A stretch of DNA of 64,000 nucleotides, from positions 868,001 to 932,000 of the forward strand of contig NZ_LR134290.1 in NCBI RefSeq assembly GCF_900636545.1, in the 5' to 3' direction. Every line of letters begins with the position of its first letter. The stretch's first letter is position 1. Origin of the DNA: Pseudomonas mendocina (GTDB lineage: Bacteria > Pseudomonadota > Gammaproteobacteria > Pseudomonadales > Pseudomonadaceae). Of the stretch, positions 31,583 to 40,801 are shown in pieces. The notes under the pieces were generated by a model. That model saw only the letters and a program-made list of their open reading frames with translations. It ran no database searches and was not told the DNA's origin. The translations under genes were made by a program, and so were the position numbers.

Positions 31583-33196
31583 TCAATCCCCGCTGTAGAG
31601 CTCCACCCGGTTGCGCCCGCCGTGCTTGGCCTTGTACAGCGCTTCGTCGGCGCGTTTGGACAGTGCGTTGCCGTCCAGGCCAGGTTGCAGCATGGCGATG
31701 CCACAACTGAAGGTGCAGGACAGGTCCTGCGGTTGCGCCGGGTAGTGGATTTCGGCGAAGCGCTGGCGAATTTCCTCCAGCACTTTGAGCGCCGATTGCT
31801 CGTCGGTATCGGGCAACACCACGGCGAATTCTTCGCCGCCATAACGGCCGATGTGGTCGGTCTTGCGCAGGCGTTGCTTGAGGAACAGCGCCAGGCTTTT
31901 GATCACCCGGTCGCCCATGGGGTGGCCATAGGTGTCGTTGACCTTCTTGAAGTGGTCGATGTCGAGCATGGCGAAGGCCAGCGGCTGCTGTTCGCGGCGT
32001 GCGCGGTAGCAGGCATCGTCGAGCAGTTGCAGGGTGTGGGTGTGGTTGTACAGGCCGGTGAGGCTGTCACGCACCATGCGTGCCTTGAGGTTGCGGGCAC
32101 GCGCCGCGCGATTGCGTACGGTGGCGATCAGGTGGCGTGGCTTGATCGGTTTGGTGAGGAAGTCATCGCCGCCCTCACTCATGGCGTCGAGCTGCTTGTC
32201 GAGGTCGTCCTCGGCCGACAGGTAGATGATCGGCACGCTGACGTAGCGGTCGTTGTGGCGAATCACCTTGGCCAGCTCGGTGCCGTTGCACTCGGGCATG
32301 TACATGTCAAGGATGATCAGGTCGGGCTGGAACTCGGCCAGTGCATCCATCGCCAGGATCGGTTCGGTGAGCGTGTGGGTGAGGATGCCGGCGCTGTTCA
32401 GTACGCGCTCGGTGTGCGTGGCCTGGGCCTTGGAGTCGTCGACGATCAGCACCTTGTACGGATCGTATTGGGAGACGTGAGTCAGTACTTCGATACGTTC
32501 GAGCAGGCTCGAGGCATCCAGCGAGCCGGTGAAGAACTCCTGCCCGCCGGCGCGTACCGCGGCCAGGCGTGTCGGGGTGTCGGTGTCGCAGTGGCTGAAG
32601 AACAGCAGAGGAATCTTCTGCTCCAGGCCTTCCTGCACCGAGCCTGCCAACTCCAGCCCGGCGCCGGCGAAGTCGACATCCATGACGATGGCGGCGGGGT
32701 GGCGCTCGGTGATGGCGGCGCGGAAGGCGCGCTTATCGCTCAGTGCCTGCGCGGCCAGGCCGAAGAACTCCAGTTGCTGGGCCAGGCGTTCGGCGCGCTG
32801 GGCATCCTGCAGGGCGATGTACACCGGCTTGCGCAGCGGTGGCAGGAAGGTCTGCTCGAAGGCATCGCTGTGGCGCAGGCCGGTACGTGAGAGGCGTTGC
32901 ATGGCCTGATTGAGCCGAGCGATCAGGCTACTGTTGAGGCGGCCACGGTTTTCCACCACCTCATCCAGACTGGCACCGATGTTTTGCGCCAGTTGCGCGT
33001 GCTCGATCTGTTCGAAGCGCTCGGCATAGCGCAGCAGGCGCAGGTTGGCCTCGGTCAGTTCGGCCATGCCGGCATCGTTCCATTCGCTGCGTTGCAGGCG
33101 CTGCCAGACTTCCAGCACCTGGCGCGCCTGGTGAATCACGCGCTGGGCGAAGTGATGCTTGAGGCGATCGCGACTGGGGTCCGGGTGCTCGGTCAT
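31583..33196 (-). CDS. gcbA: GcbA-type response regulator with GGDEF domain (diguanylate cyclase)
   Basis: 537 residues. A helical N-terminus and a degenerate receiver-like region are followed by a receiver domain (VLIVDDSKAQ ... DLIILDMYMPECNG, with the phosphate-accepting Asp) and a C-terminal GGDEF domain with an intact GGEEF and the inhibitory RxxD site (RKTD) five residues before it. It makes c-di-GMP in the cytoplasm. The P. aeruginosa homologue GcbA affects early attachment and dispersion. Start at the ATG at 33196. It lies 108 bases upstream of ctpL on the same strand. Confidence 0.9.
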   Translation of the reverse strand: MTEHPDPSRDRLKHHFAQRVIHQARQVLEVWQRLQRSEWNDAGMAELTEANLRLLRYAERFEQIEHAQLAQNIGASLDEVVENRGRLNSSLIARLNQAMQRLSRTGLRHSDAFEQTFLPPLRKPVYIALQDAQRAERLAQQLEFFGLAAQALSDKRAFRAAITERHPAAIVMDVDFAGAGLELAGSVQEGLEQKIPLLFFSHCDTDTPTRLAAVRAGGQEFFTGSLDASSLLERIEVLTHVSQYDPYKVLIVDDSKAQATHTERVLNSAGILTHTLTEPILAMDALAEFQPDLIILDMYMPECNGTELAKVIRHNDRYVSVPIIYLSAEDDLDKQLDAMSEGGDDFLTKPIKPRHLIATVRNRAARARNLKARMVRDSLTGLYNHTHTLQLLDDACYRARREQQPLAFAMLDIDHFKKVNDTYGHPMGDRVIKSLALFLKQRLRKTDHIGRYGGEEFAVVLPDTDEQSALKVLEEIRQRFAEIHYPAQPQDLSCTFSCGIAMLQPGLDGNALSKRADEALYKAKHGGRNRVELYSGD

Positions 33197-33288
33197 GGGC
33201 CGACTTCTATTATGTGGTTAAGTCAGTGGTGGCTTGATGCTATCACTTGATGGCGGCGCTGACATTGCCGTCGATCAATTGACGCCGG

Positions 33289-33316
33289 TATTTCTGTCGA
33301 ATAAGCGACAGAAATA
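33289..33316. promoter_or_regulatory. 28-bp palindrome in the divergent gcbA / DUF2333 gap
   Basis: TATTTCTGTCG (33289-33299) and CGACAGAAATA (33306-33316) are exact complements six bases apart. It is AT-rich compared with its surroundings and lies between two divergent genes, about 93 bases from the gcbA start and 140 from the DUF2333 start. It looks like an operator; the binding protein is unknown. No T-tract follows closely, so a terminator is less likely. Confidence 0.55.
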
Positions 33317-33455
33317 TAGTTTTCCCGTACCAACGGTAAGTTTGCCTCTGTTCCCTGCGTTTTGCTGTGGGCTTGTCTTATAGTGCGCAGCAGGTCGCAA
33401 CCCGTTGGCCGGGTTGTGGTCGAACACTCGAATTCGCTTGAAAAAGGACACTGCC

Positions 33456-34508
33456 ATGCTGGATTGGAAGAATCGTGCGACGAACTCGCCAGACGGCGCC
33501 GACAAGGCCTCAGGGGGGAGCCGCAGCGGCGGCAGCCTGATCGCCCGAGCGCTGGGCGGCCTGATCGGTGTCTATCTGCTGATCGCCCTGGTGGTTGGCT
33601 GGTACTGGAGCCAGGAGCCGTCTGCCTTCCAGGTACAGCAGCACGCGCAGAGTGCGGCGCAGCAGGCACAGCGGCAGATGGTCACCGGCTACACCACGGT
33701 GGAAACCCTCAAGCAGGTCGCCACCACACTGCTCGACAAGCCGGGCGGCTACCTGTCCAACGATCTGGCTCCGCCCGGCCTGTGGCTGGACAACATGCCG
33801 AGCTGGGAATACGGCGTGCTGGTGCAGGTGCGTGATTTCTCCCGCGCACTGCGCAAGGATTTCGCTCGCTCGCAGTCGCAGTCCACGGAGAACCCGGACC
33901 TGGCCCGCGCCGAGCCGCGCTTTCACTTCGACAACAAGAGCTGGGCGCTGCCGGCGTCCGAGTCCGAGTATCGCGAAGGCATCAAGTCGCTGGACCGCTA
34001 CCTGGCCGACCTGAGCCAGAAGAATGCGCAGTTCTATGCCCGTGCCGACAACCTCAACAACTGGCTGGGCGATGCCGGCACCCGTCTCGGCTCACTGTCG
34101 CAGCGTCTGTCGGCCAGCGTCGGTCAGGTGCGCCTGAACGAGAATCTGCAGGTGGGCAACGACGCCGAAGAGTCCGGCCTGGTCGGGCGAGATGGCGTAT
34201 ACGAGACACCCTGGCTGCAGATCGACAACGTGTTCTACGAGGCCCGTGGTCAGGCGTGGGCGCTGGCTCACCTGCTGCGCGCGATCGAGGTCGATTTTGC
34301 CGACGTGCTGGCGAAGAAGAACGCCACCGTCAGCGTGCGCCAGATCATCCGTGAGCTGGAGGCAGCGCAAGCGACCCTGTGGAGCCCGATGATCCTCAAT
34401 GGCAGCGGCTACGGCATTCTCGCCAACCACTCCCTGGTGATGGCCAACTACATCTCCCGCGCCAACGCTGGCCTGATCGACCTGCGCCAGCTGCTGAGCC
34501 AGGGTTGA
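33456..34508 (+). CDS. DUF2333 membrane-anchored protein
   Basis: 350 residues. A short cytoplasmic N-terminus, one membrane helix (LIGVYLLIALVVGWYW at about 35-51) and a long extracytoplasmic domain give the topology of DUF2333 proteins. Conserved parts are PGGYLSNDLAPPGLWLDNMPSWEYGVLVQVRD and NVFYEARGQAWALAHLL. The function is unknown. I chose the ATG at 33456, preceded by AAGGAC; the frame is open further upstream. It overlaps the Nudix gene (TGATG). The P. aeruginosa homologue lies at the same place (PA4842). Confidence 0.85.
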   Translation: MLDWKNRATNSPDGADKASGGSRSGGSLIARALGGLIGVYLLIALVVGWYWSQEPSAFQVQQHAQSAAQQAQRQMVTGYTTVETLKQVATTLLDKPGGYLSNDLAPPGLWLDNMPSWEYGVLVQVRDFSRALRKDFARSQSQSTENPDLARAEPRFHFDNKSWALPASESEYREGIKSLDRYLADLSQKNAQFYARADNLNNWLGDAGTRLGSLSQRLSASVGQVRLNENLQVGNDAEESGLVGRDGVYETPWLQIDNVFYEARGQAWALAHLLRAIEVDFADVLAKKNATVSVRQIIRELEAAQATLWSPMILNGSGYGILANHSLVMANYISRANAGLIDLRQLLSQG

Positions 34509-35056
34509 TGGAAGCGATCTCGGCGACCGAGGCGGCGCATCGCGCCGCTTCGGATCAGGAGCGGGTCGCCTGGGTCGACGAGAACGACCGGCCACTGGGC
34601 GGCGTTTCCCGCGCCGAACTGCGCGAGCGCCGGCTGATTGGCCGTGGTACCTACATCCTGTTGTTCAACTCGGCCGGTCTGCTGTGCGTGCATCGGCGCA
34701 CGTTGAGCAAGGCGCTGTATCCCGGCTACTGGGATGTCGCAGCTGGCGGTATGGTGCTGGAGGGCGAGGACTACCGGCTTTCTGCCGAGCGCGAACTGGC
34801 CGAGGAGTTGGGTATCGTCGATGCCGAGTTGGTCGAGCATGCGCACTTTCTCTACGATGCCCCGGAAAGCCGCTTGTGGTGCATGGCTTACTCGGCGGTG
34901 TCCGATGCGCCGCTGGTGCTGCAGCCGGAAGAGGTGTTGGAGGCGCGCTTCATCAGCATCGAGCAGGCGCTGGAGGAAACCCACCGCCTACCTTACTGCC
35001 CGGACTCGTTGGCGGCGCTGGAACGCTACATAAAAGGGCCGCTTGCGGCTAGCTGA
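34508..35056 (+). CDS. Nudix hydrolase, isopentenyl-diphosphate isomerase-like subgroup
   Basis: 182 residues. The Nudix box is intact: G(x5)E(x7)RELAEELGI, seen at GMVLEGEDYRLSAERELAEELGI. The start region DENDRPLGGVSRAELRER and LYPGYWDVAAGG place it with YfcD-like proteins. The substrate is unknown. Start overlaps the DUF2333 stop, so translation is probably coupled. It corresponds to P. aeruginosa PA4841. Confidence 0.88.
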   Translation: MEAISATEAAHRAASDQERVAWVDENDRPLGGVSRAELRERRLIGRGTYILLFNSAGLLCVHRRTLSKALYPGYWDVAAGGMVLEGEDYRLSAERELAEELGIVDAELVEHAHFLYDAPESRLWCMAYSAVSDAPLVLQPEEVLEARFISIEQALEETHRLPYCPDSLAALERYIKGPLAAS

Positions 35057-35058
35057 TG

Positions 35059-35190
35059 ACCCTCTCCCATTGATGGGAGAGGGTGCCCGAAGGGCGGGAG
35101 AGGGTGGTTTTGTTAGCTCCTGCGCGTAGGGTGCGCTGTGCGCACCGATGCTCCGTCTCAGATGTAAAGGCGGCGCGCACGGCGCACCCC
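35059..35190. repeat. two imperfect palindromic elements after the Nudix gene
   Basis: ACCCTCTCCCAT (35059-35070) and ATGGGAGAGGGT (35073-35084) form a 12-bp stem; a third related arm GGCGGGAGAGGGTGG follows near 35093. A separate element pairs GTAGGGTGCGC (from 35126) with GCGCACCCC (to 35190), with an internal short hairpin. The first may terminate the DUF2333-Nudix transcript, because a T-rich stretch follows the third arm. The remainder of the 353-base gap to 35410 shows nothing I can name. Confidence 0.7.
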
Positions 35191-35409
35191 GCGTCGCGGA
35201 TTCCGAGCGCTCCGTGCACGATGGTGAACAGCGTCGCCAAAGTACCGAACAATGACGCAAATCTGGTCTTAGCAATCCCGGCCTTTGCCGTTACACTGCG
35301 CGGCCTTTTCGGCGGACGTCTGTCCGCTTGCGCTGCCCCTGCCTGAGTGGGGCTTCGCGGCTGAACCTGTTCAGCCAGTCGCTATCCTGACCCCTACGAG
35401 GACAAGCCG

Positions 35410-35781
35410 GTGGTCAAGAAAGCCTCTTCATTCTCCGCCTTGAGCGGTCTCGTCTACTCCACCGATGGCGGTCGCCATTGCCCGGACTGCAACCAGCCGG
35501 TGGATGCCTGCATCTGCAAACAAACGCGTATTCCCGAGGGCGATGGCATCGCCCGCGTACGTCGTGAAACCAAGGGGCGAGGCGGCAAGACCGTCACCAC
35601 CGTCAGCGGCGTGCCGCTGGCCGAAGAACCGCTCAAGGAGCTGGCCAGTGCGCTGAAGAAGCGCTGCGGCACCGGTGGCGCGCTCAAGGACGGCGTGATC
35701 GAGATTCAGGGTGACCACGTCGATCTGCTGCTTGCCGAGCTGAGCAAACGCGGGTTTACCGCGAAGAAGTCCGGCGGCTGA
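35410..35781 (+). CDS. SUI1/eIF1-like translation factor
   Basis: 123 residues starting at GTG 35410, which follows GAGGA. It contains a small Cys motif (HCPDCNQPVDACIC) before the SUI1 domain, whose conserved RRETKGRGGKTVTTVSGVPL and GALKDGVIEIQGDH are visible. Bacterial YciH-like proteins of this family resemble eIF1 and may affect start-codon fidelity. It lies directly upstream of speA as in P. aeruginosa (PA4840). Confidence 0.92.
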   Translation: MVKKASSFSALSGLVYSTDGGRHCPDCNQPVDACICKQTRIPEGDGIARVRRETKGRGGKTVTTVSGVPLAEEPLKELASALKKRCGTGGALKDGVIEIQGDHVDLLLAELSKRGFTAKKSGG

Positions 35782-35789
35782 CGCCCCCT

Positions 35790-35862
35790 TTTCTAAACTT
35801 CGATGACGTTACTACGGTCAACCGCCGAGCAAACGTCATCTTGCTTTCATCATTTCTAAACT
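35790..35862. promoter_or_regulatory. repeat-rich leader between SUI1-like gene and speA
   Basis: A direct repeat TTTCTAAACT (35790-35799 and 35853-35862) encloses an inverted repeat GATGACGTT (35802-35810) / AACGTCATC (35832-35840). The element lies 40 bases upstream of speA, so it may be a speA operator or an RNA hairpin in the leader. The function is not established. Confidence 0.5.
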
Positions 35863-35902
35863 GGCCGCCAGCAAGGTCAGGCTTTTCTCATGGGAGAACC
35901 CG

Positions 35903-37816
35903 ATGTCCGCACGACGCACCCGCAAAGACGACGGCAGCCAATGGACCGTAGCCGATAGCCGTAGTGTCTATGGCATTCGCCATTGGGGCGCCGGTTACTT
36001 CTCGATCAACGATGCCGGACGTATCGAAGTGCGGCCCAACGGGCCGGACAGCCAGCCCATCGACCTCTATCAGCAGGTCGACGAGCTGCGTCAGAGTGGC
36101 CTGTCGCTGCCTTTGCTGGTGCGTTTCCCTGACATCCTGCAGGATCGCGTGCGCCGCCTGACCGGCGCCTTCGACGCCAGTATCGAGCGCCTGGAATACC
36201 AGAGCCGCTACACCGCGCTGTACCCGATCAAGGTCAACCAGCAGGAAGCGGTGATCGAGAACATCATCGCCACGCAGAACGTCTCCATCGGCCTCGAGGC
36301 CGGCTCCAAGCCCGAGCTGCTGGCGGTGCTGGCGCTGGCGCCGAAGGGCGGCACCATCGTCTGCAACGGCTACAAGGACCGTGAGTTCATCCGCCTGGCG
36401 CTGATGGGGCAGAAGCTCGGCCACAACGTGTTCATCGTCATCGAGAAGGAGTCGGAGGTCGCTCTGGTGATCGAGGAGGCCGCCGAACTCAAGGTGGCGC
36501 CGCAGATCGGCCTGCGCGTGCGCCTGTCCTCACTGGCATCTTCCAAGTGGGCCGACACCGGCGGTGAGAAGTCCAAGTTCGGCCTGTCTGCCGCGCAGAT
36601 TCTCTCGGTGGTCGAGCGCTTCCGCGCGGCCGGGCTGGATCAGGGCATTCGGCTCTTGCATTTCCATATGGGCTCGCAGATCGCCAACATCGCCGACTAC
36701 CGCAAGGGCTTCCGCGAGGCCATCCGCTATTACGGCGAGTTGCGCGCCATGGGGCTGCCGGTCGACCACATCGACGTCGGCGGCGGTCTCGGCGTGGACT
36801 ACGACGGCACCCACTCGCGCAACGCCAGCTCGATCAACTACGACATGCGCGACTACGCCGATGCCGTGGTCGACATGCTCAAGGAGTTCTGCGACCGCCA
36901 GGAAATCCCCCATCCGCACATCTTTTCCGAGAGCGGCCGGGCGATGACCGCGCACCACGCCGTGCTGCTGGTGCAGGTCACCGACGTCGAGCGACACAAC
37001 GACAAGGTGCCGGAGATCGAGCCGGGTCTCGAGCAGCCAGAAGTGTTGCAGTGGCTGATCGAGCTGCTCGATGACAGCGACCCGGAAATGGTCGCCGAAA
37101 CCTACTGGCGCGCTACCCACTACATCGAGGAGGTGGCCGCGCAGTATTCGGCCGGCAAGCTGAGCCTGGCGCAGAAGGCGCTGGCTGAGCAGTGCTACTT
37201 CGCCATCTGCCGTCGCCTGCACAACCAGCTCAAGGCGCGTCAGCGTTCGCACCGCGCGGTGCTCGACGAACTCAACGACAAGCTCGCCGACAAGTACATC
37301 TGCAACTTCTCGGTGTTCCAGAGCCTGCCGGACACCTGGGCCATCGGCCAGATCCTGCCGATCCTGCCGCTGTCGCGCCTGGACGAGGAGCCGTTGCGCC
37401 GCGCCGTATTGCAGGACCTGACCTGCGACTCCGACGGCAAGATCCGTCAGTACGTCGACGAGCAGTCCATCGAGACCAGCCTGCCGGTGCATGAACTGCG
37501 TGAGGGCGAGGATTACGTGCTGGGCATCTTCCTGGTCGGTGCGTACCAGGAGATTCTCGGCGACATGCACAACCTGTTCGGTGACACCGACTCGGTGAAC
37601 ATCTACCAGGCCGCCGATGGCAGCGTGGTGCACGCCGGCATCGAGACCCATGACACCATCGAGGACATGCTGCGTTACGTGCACCTGTCGCCCGAAGAGC
37701 TGATGACCCACTACCGCGACAAGGTGGCCAGCGCCAAGATCAGCGCCCGTGAGCGCACCCAGTTCCTCGATGCCCTGCGTCTGGGGCTGACCCGCTCGTC
37801 CTACCTGGCGTCCTGA
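35903..37816 (+). CDS. speA: biosynthetic arginine decarboxylase
   Basis: 637-residue PLP-dependent group IV decarboxylase that makes agmatine for putrescine and polyamine synthesis. K110 in YPIKVNQQ is the expected PLP lysine; other conserved parts are [39 protein letters not shown] and [15 protein letters not shown]. It starts at the ATG at 35903, preceded by GGGAGAA. Its last 16 bases overlap the 3' end of the MocR gene on the other strand. Confidence 0.97.
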   Translation: MSARRTRKDDGSQWTVADSRSVYGIRHWGAGYFSINDAGRIEVRPNGPDSQPIDLYQQVDELRQSGLSLPLLVRFPDILQDRVRRLTGAFDASIERLEYQSRYTALYPIKVNQQEAVIENIIATQNVSIGLEAGSKPELLAVLALAPKGGTIVCNGYKDREFIRLALMGQKLGHNVFIVIEKESEVALVIEEAAELKVAPQIGLRVRLSSLASSKWADTGGEKSKFGLSAAQILSVVERFRAAGLDQGIRLLHFHMGSQIANIADYRKGFREAIRYYGELRAMGLPVDHIDVGGGLGVDYDGTHSRNASSINYDMRDYADAVVDMLKEFCDRQEIPHPHIFSESGRAMTAHHAVLLVQVTDVERHNDKVPEIEPGLEQPEVLQWLIELLDDSDPEMVAETYWRATHYIEEVAAQYSAGKLSLAQKALAEQCYFAICRRLHNQLKARQRSHRAVLDELNDKLADKYICNFSVFQSLPDTWAIGQILPILPLSRLDEEPLRRAVLQDLTCDSDGKIRQYVDEQSIETSLPVHELREGEDYVLGIFLVGAYQEILGDMHNLFGDTDSVNIYQAADGSVVHAGIETHDTIEDMLRYVHLSPEELMTHYRDKVASAKISARERTQFLDALRLGLTRSSYLAS

Positions 37817-39222
37817 TCGAGCGCCGTCGCCAGCCGCCGGGCCAGGTGCAATGCCTGCTCGGCGCTGGCGATATTGGTAAAGCCCAGTAGCAACCCGCTG
37901 CCGCAGGGATACGTCCGAGCCCATTGCGACAAGGCCATCACGGCCAACCCTGCGCCTTGCGCTCGGGCGGCGAGGGCGACGTCATCCTGCGAGGCATCGA
38001 GGCGCGCCAGCAGATGAATGCCGCCTGCCTGCAACTCCACCCGTAAAGCTGAACCGAATACCTGCGCCAGTGCCGTTGCCAGAAAACCGCGACGCTCGGC
38101 ATAGAGTGCACGCATGCGCTTGAGGTGACGGGCGAAGTGACCCTGATCGAGAAAGTCCGCGGTGATCGCCTGGGGCAATGCCGGGCAGCCGTGGTCGAAG
38201 GTGCGCGCGCAGGCCGCGAAGCGCTCCACCTGCTCCGGTGGCACCACCAGGTAGGCGAGACGCAGGCCGGGGAACAGCACCTTGCTGAAGGTGCCGCAAT
38301 ACAGCACGCGACCGTGGTGATCGAGGCTTTTCAGTGCCGGTAGCGGACGGCCGACGTAGCGGTATTCGCTGTCGTAATCGTCCTCGACGATCCAGGCCTG
38401 GCTGGCCTGTGCCCACTCCAGCAGCGCCAGGCGCCTCGGCAGGCTCAGGGAGACGCCGAGCGGGCTCTGGTGCGAGGGCGTGACCAGTGCGCAGCGGGCA
38501 TCGACGGCAAGCCTGCGTCCTTCGTCCACGCATAGGCCCTGGTCATCCACCGGCACTGGAATCAGTTGTAGATCGGCACCTTCGAGCGCCTCGCGCGCCT
38601 TGAAATAACCCGGGTCTTCGAACCAGCAGGAATCGCCTGTTTTGAGTAGTGCCTGGCGAATCAACAGCAGGCTGCTGCGATAGCTGGCGGTGATGAACAC
38701 CTGGCGTGGCTCGCAGGCAATACCGCGCGACACGCCCAGATAGCGCACCAGGCTGCGGCGCAGAGTGGCCAGACCCTGCGCGTCTGGGTAGTCCAAGTCA
38801 GTTGATGCCAGCTGGCGCAAATGACGGACGCCTAGGCGGCTCCACAGCTTTCGGGGGAAGGCGTCCAGCGCGGGTAAACCGAGCTGGAAGGGCAGTGCTT
38901 CGCGGGGCGAACGCTCGCTTGCTGCAGGCCTGGTTCGAGGCTTGGTCGACACACCGGTGCCTGCCGGGGTTTGTGGCAGCTGCGGTGAAACCACTGTGCC
39001 AGCCGGGCCTCGGGGCAGCAGATAGCCTTCACCGATGAGCAACTGATAGGCCGCCTCCACCGTGCCGCGCGCCAGATTCAGCTCGCTCGCCAAGGCGCGT
39101 ACCGACGGTACGCGTTCGCCAGGTTGCACGCGACCATCGGCGATGGCTTCGCGCAAGCGTTGATAAAGCTGCAGATAGATCGGCGCGGCCTGGTCGCGCG
39201 TGGGGGCGAGGTGGACGAGCAT
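37801..39222 (-). CDS. MocR/PdxR-type transcriptional regulator
   Basis: 473 residues. A GntR-type winged helix ([28 protein letters not shown]) is joined to an aspartate-aminotransferase-like domain with PLP features: [23 protein letters not shown] and the PLP lysine in [17 protein letters not shown]. MocR proteins often regulate a divergent neighbour, here the GNAT-azoreductase-AhpD operon (gap 39223-39313). The effector is unknown. The stop lies inside the speA 3' end. Confidence 0.92.
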   Translation of the reverse strand: MLVHLAPTRDQAAPIYLQLYQRLREAIADGRVQPGERVPSVRALASELNLARGTVEAAYQLLIGEGYLLPRGPAGTVVSPQLPQTPAGTGVSTKPRTRPAASERSPREALPFQLGLPALDAFPRKLWSRLGVRHLRQLASTDLDYPDAQGLATLRRSLVRYLGVSRGIACEPRQVFITASYRSSLLLIRQALLKTGDSCWFEDPGYFKAREALEGADLQLIPVPVDDQGLCVDEGRRLAVDARCALVTPSHQSPLGVSLSLPRRLALLEWAQASQAWIVEDDYDSEYRYVGRPLPALKSLDHHGRVLYCGTFSKVLFPGLRLAYLVVPPEQVERFAACARTFDHGCPALPQAITADFLDQGHFARHLKRMRALYAERRGFLATALAQVFGSALRVELQAGGIHLLARLDASQDDVALAARAQGAGLAVMALSQWARTYPCGSGLLLGFTNIASAEQALHLARRLATALDQDAR

Positions 39223-39313
39223 TCCTATGTCCTACTCAGTTGGTAAGTTCTTGGCTCTATTGACTATGCCATGTTCTGCCTAAAGTGGTGGCTGTCTTCG
39301 CTGGAGAACCGCC

Positions 39314-39748
39314 ATGACCCCTGACTGCCGCTACGAATGGTTCGATACCCCGGAGCAATGGCGCACCTGCTACGAGCTGATGCGCGTGTTGCGCCCGCAA
39401 CTGAGCGATACCGATGACTTCGTCCAGCGTTTGCAGCGCCAGGCCGAGCAGGGCTATCGCCTATTGGCCGCACGTTCCGCTGGCGAGGTGGTGGGGCTGG
39501 CCGGTTGTCGCTTGCAGGAGAACCTGCTGCATGGACGTTTCTTCTATGTCGACGATCTGGTGACGCGCGAGGATGTGCGCAGCCAGGGCATCGGCGAGCG
39601 GCTGCTGCACGAGGTCCGTGCCCAGGCCCGGCGCCTGGGCTGCGTCAATCTGGTGCTGGATACCGCGCTGGGCAATGCGCGCGGGCAACGTTTCTACTAC
39701 CGTCAGGGCTTGCTGGGTCTGGGCATGCACTTTCGCGAGGCACTTTGA
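39314..39748 (+). CDS. GNAT N-acetyltransferase
   Basis: 144-residue GNAT-fold protein. The acetyl-CoA loop is RSQGIGERLLHEVRAQAR, and NLVLDTALGNARGQRFYYRQGL the typical C-terminal part. The substrate is unknown. A GGAGAA site precedes the ATG. It is divergent from the MocR gene and is the first of three genes with almost no spacing. Confidence 0.88.
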   Translation: MTPDCRYEWFDTPEQWRTCYELMRVLRPQLSDTDDFVQRLQRQAEQGYRLLAARSAGEVVGLAGCRLQENLLHGRFFYVDDLVTREDVRSQGIGERLLHEVRAQARRLGCVNLVLDTALGNARGQRFYYRQGLLGLGMHFREAL

Positions 39749-39749
39749 A

Positions 39750-40373
39750 ATGCAACGAATCCTGTTACTGCACTGCAGCCCTTATGGCCGTCAGAGTCGA
39801 GGCAGCGTCCTGGCCCTGGAACTGGTCGAGCGTCTGCGCCGGCGCCATCCCGGGGCACAGTTGCTCGAACGCGACCTGGCCCGTGCGCCACTGCCGGCGC
39901 CAGACGCAGGCTATGCCACGGCATTGGTGGCGCGGGCGCCGAACGAGGACCCTGCGCTGAGCCTGTCCGAGCAGCTGATTGGCGAGCTGGAGAACAGCGA
40001 TTGCCTGGTAATCTCCACGCCCATGCACAACTTCACGGTACCGGCGACGCTCAAGTCGTGGATCGATCACGTGCTGCGCATCGGCCGTAGTTTTGCCGCC
40101 ACCGAGACGGGCAAGGTGGGCCTGCTGGAGGATCGTCCGACCTTCGTGGTGGTTAGCGCCGGCGGTGTCTATCGCGGTGAGCAGGCACGCCAGCCGGATT
40201 TTCTTACGCCCTATCTGCGCCATGTGCTGAGCACCATCGGTATCCATGACCTGGAGTTCATTCATCTGCAAGGCCTGGTACGCGGTCAGGAACATGCTGA
40301 GTCGATGCTGGCGCAGGCCCGCGAGCAACTGGCTTTCAATCCCCATCTCGCTGCACAGGAAGAGTTGTCATGA
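39750..40373 (+). CDS. FMN-dependent NADH-azoreductase (AzoR family)
   Basis: 207-residue flavodoxin-like quinone/azo reductase. Conserved parts are LLLHCSPYGRQSRGSVLA (FMN phosphate loop), VISTPMHNFTVPATLKSWIDHVLRIGRSF, and VVSAGGVYRG. It probably carries FMN and reduces quinones or azo compounds with NAD(P)H in the cytoplasm. It starts one base after the GNAT stop and overlaps the next gene by four bases. I give no symbol because Pseudomonas carries several paralogues. Confidence 0.88.
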   Translation: MQRILLLHCSPYGRQSRGSVLALELVERLRRRHPGAQLLERDLARAPLPAPDAGYATALVARAPNEDPALSLSEQLIGELENSDCLVISTPMHNFTVPATLKSWIDHVLRIGRSFAATETGKVGLLEDRPTFVVVSAGGVYRGEQARQPDFLTPYLRHVLSTIGIHDLEFIHLQGLVRGQEHAESMLAQAREQLAFNPHLAAQEELS

Positions 40374-40801
40374 GTGCGCTACGTCAGCCCTATTACGAAT
40401 TATCCGCCGAGGCGATGCAGGGTCTGCTTGCCACCAAGGTGGCGCTGGAGCGCGGCCCTTTGGGCAAGACGCTGCTGGAGCTGCTCTATCTGCGTGTGTC
40501 GCAGATCAACGGTTGCGCGTTCTGCCTGGAGAAACACAGCCAGTCACTGCGTGAGGAGGGCGTGCCGCAGCTTAAATTGGACAGCCTGGCTGGTTGGCGA
40601 GTGAGCCGGCATTTCGATGCCCGCGAGCAGGCGGCGTTGGCCTGGGCCGAGTCGCTGAGCGACATCGCCAGCAGCCACGCTGCCGATACAGATTATCTGC
40701 CGCTGGAGGCGCATTTCTCGCCCAGGGAAATTTCCGATCTGACCATCGCCGTGGCCCTGATGAGCGGGCTCAATCGTCTGGCCATCGGCATGCGCCTCTG
40801 A
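40370..40801 (+). CDS. carboxymuconolactone decarboxylase-family protein (AhpD-like)
   Basis: 143 residues, with the redox CxxC and following histidine of AhpD-like proteins in INGCAFCLEKHSQSLR. Such proteins act as alkylhydroperoxidases or peroxiredoxin partners. Translational overlap (ATGA) with the azoreductase gene suggests a shared redox or detoxification role. Its stop abuts that of the DUF2214 gene. Confidence 0.9.
   Translation: MSALRQPYYELSAEAMQGLLATKVALERGPLGKTLLELLYLRVSQINGCAFCLEKHSQSLREEGVPQLKLDSLAGWRVSRHFDAREQAALAWAESLSDIASSHAADTDYLPLEAHFSPREISDLTIAVALMSGLNRLAIGMRL

Noticed and set aside
31208..32890. A 560-codon plus-strand frame opposite ctpL and gcbA
   Set aside because: Same reasons: antisense to conserved genes, biased composition, no domain.
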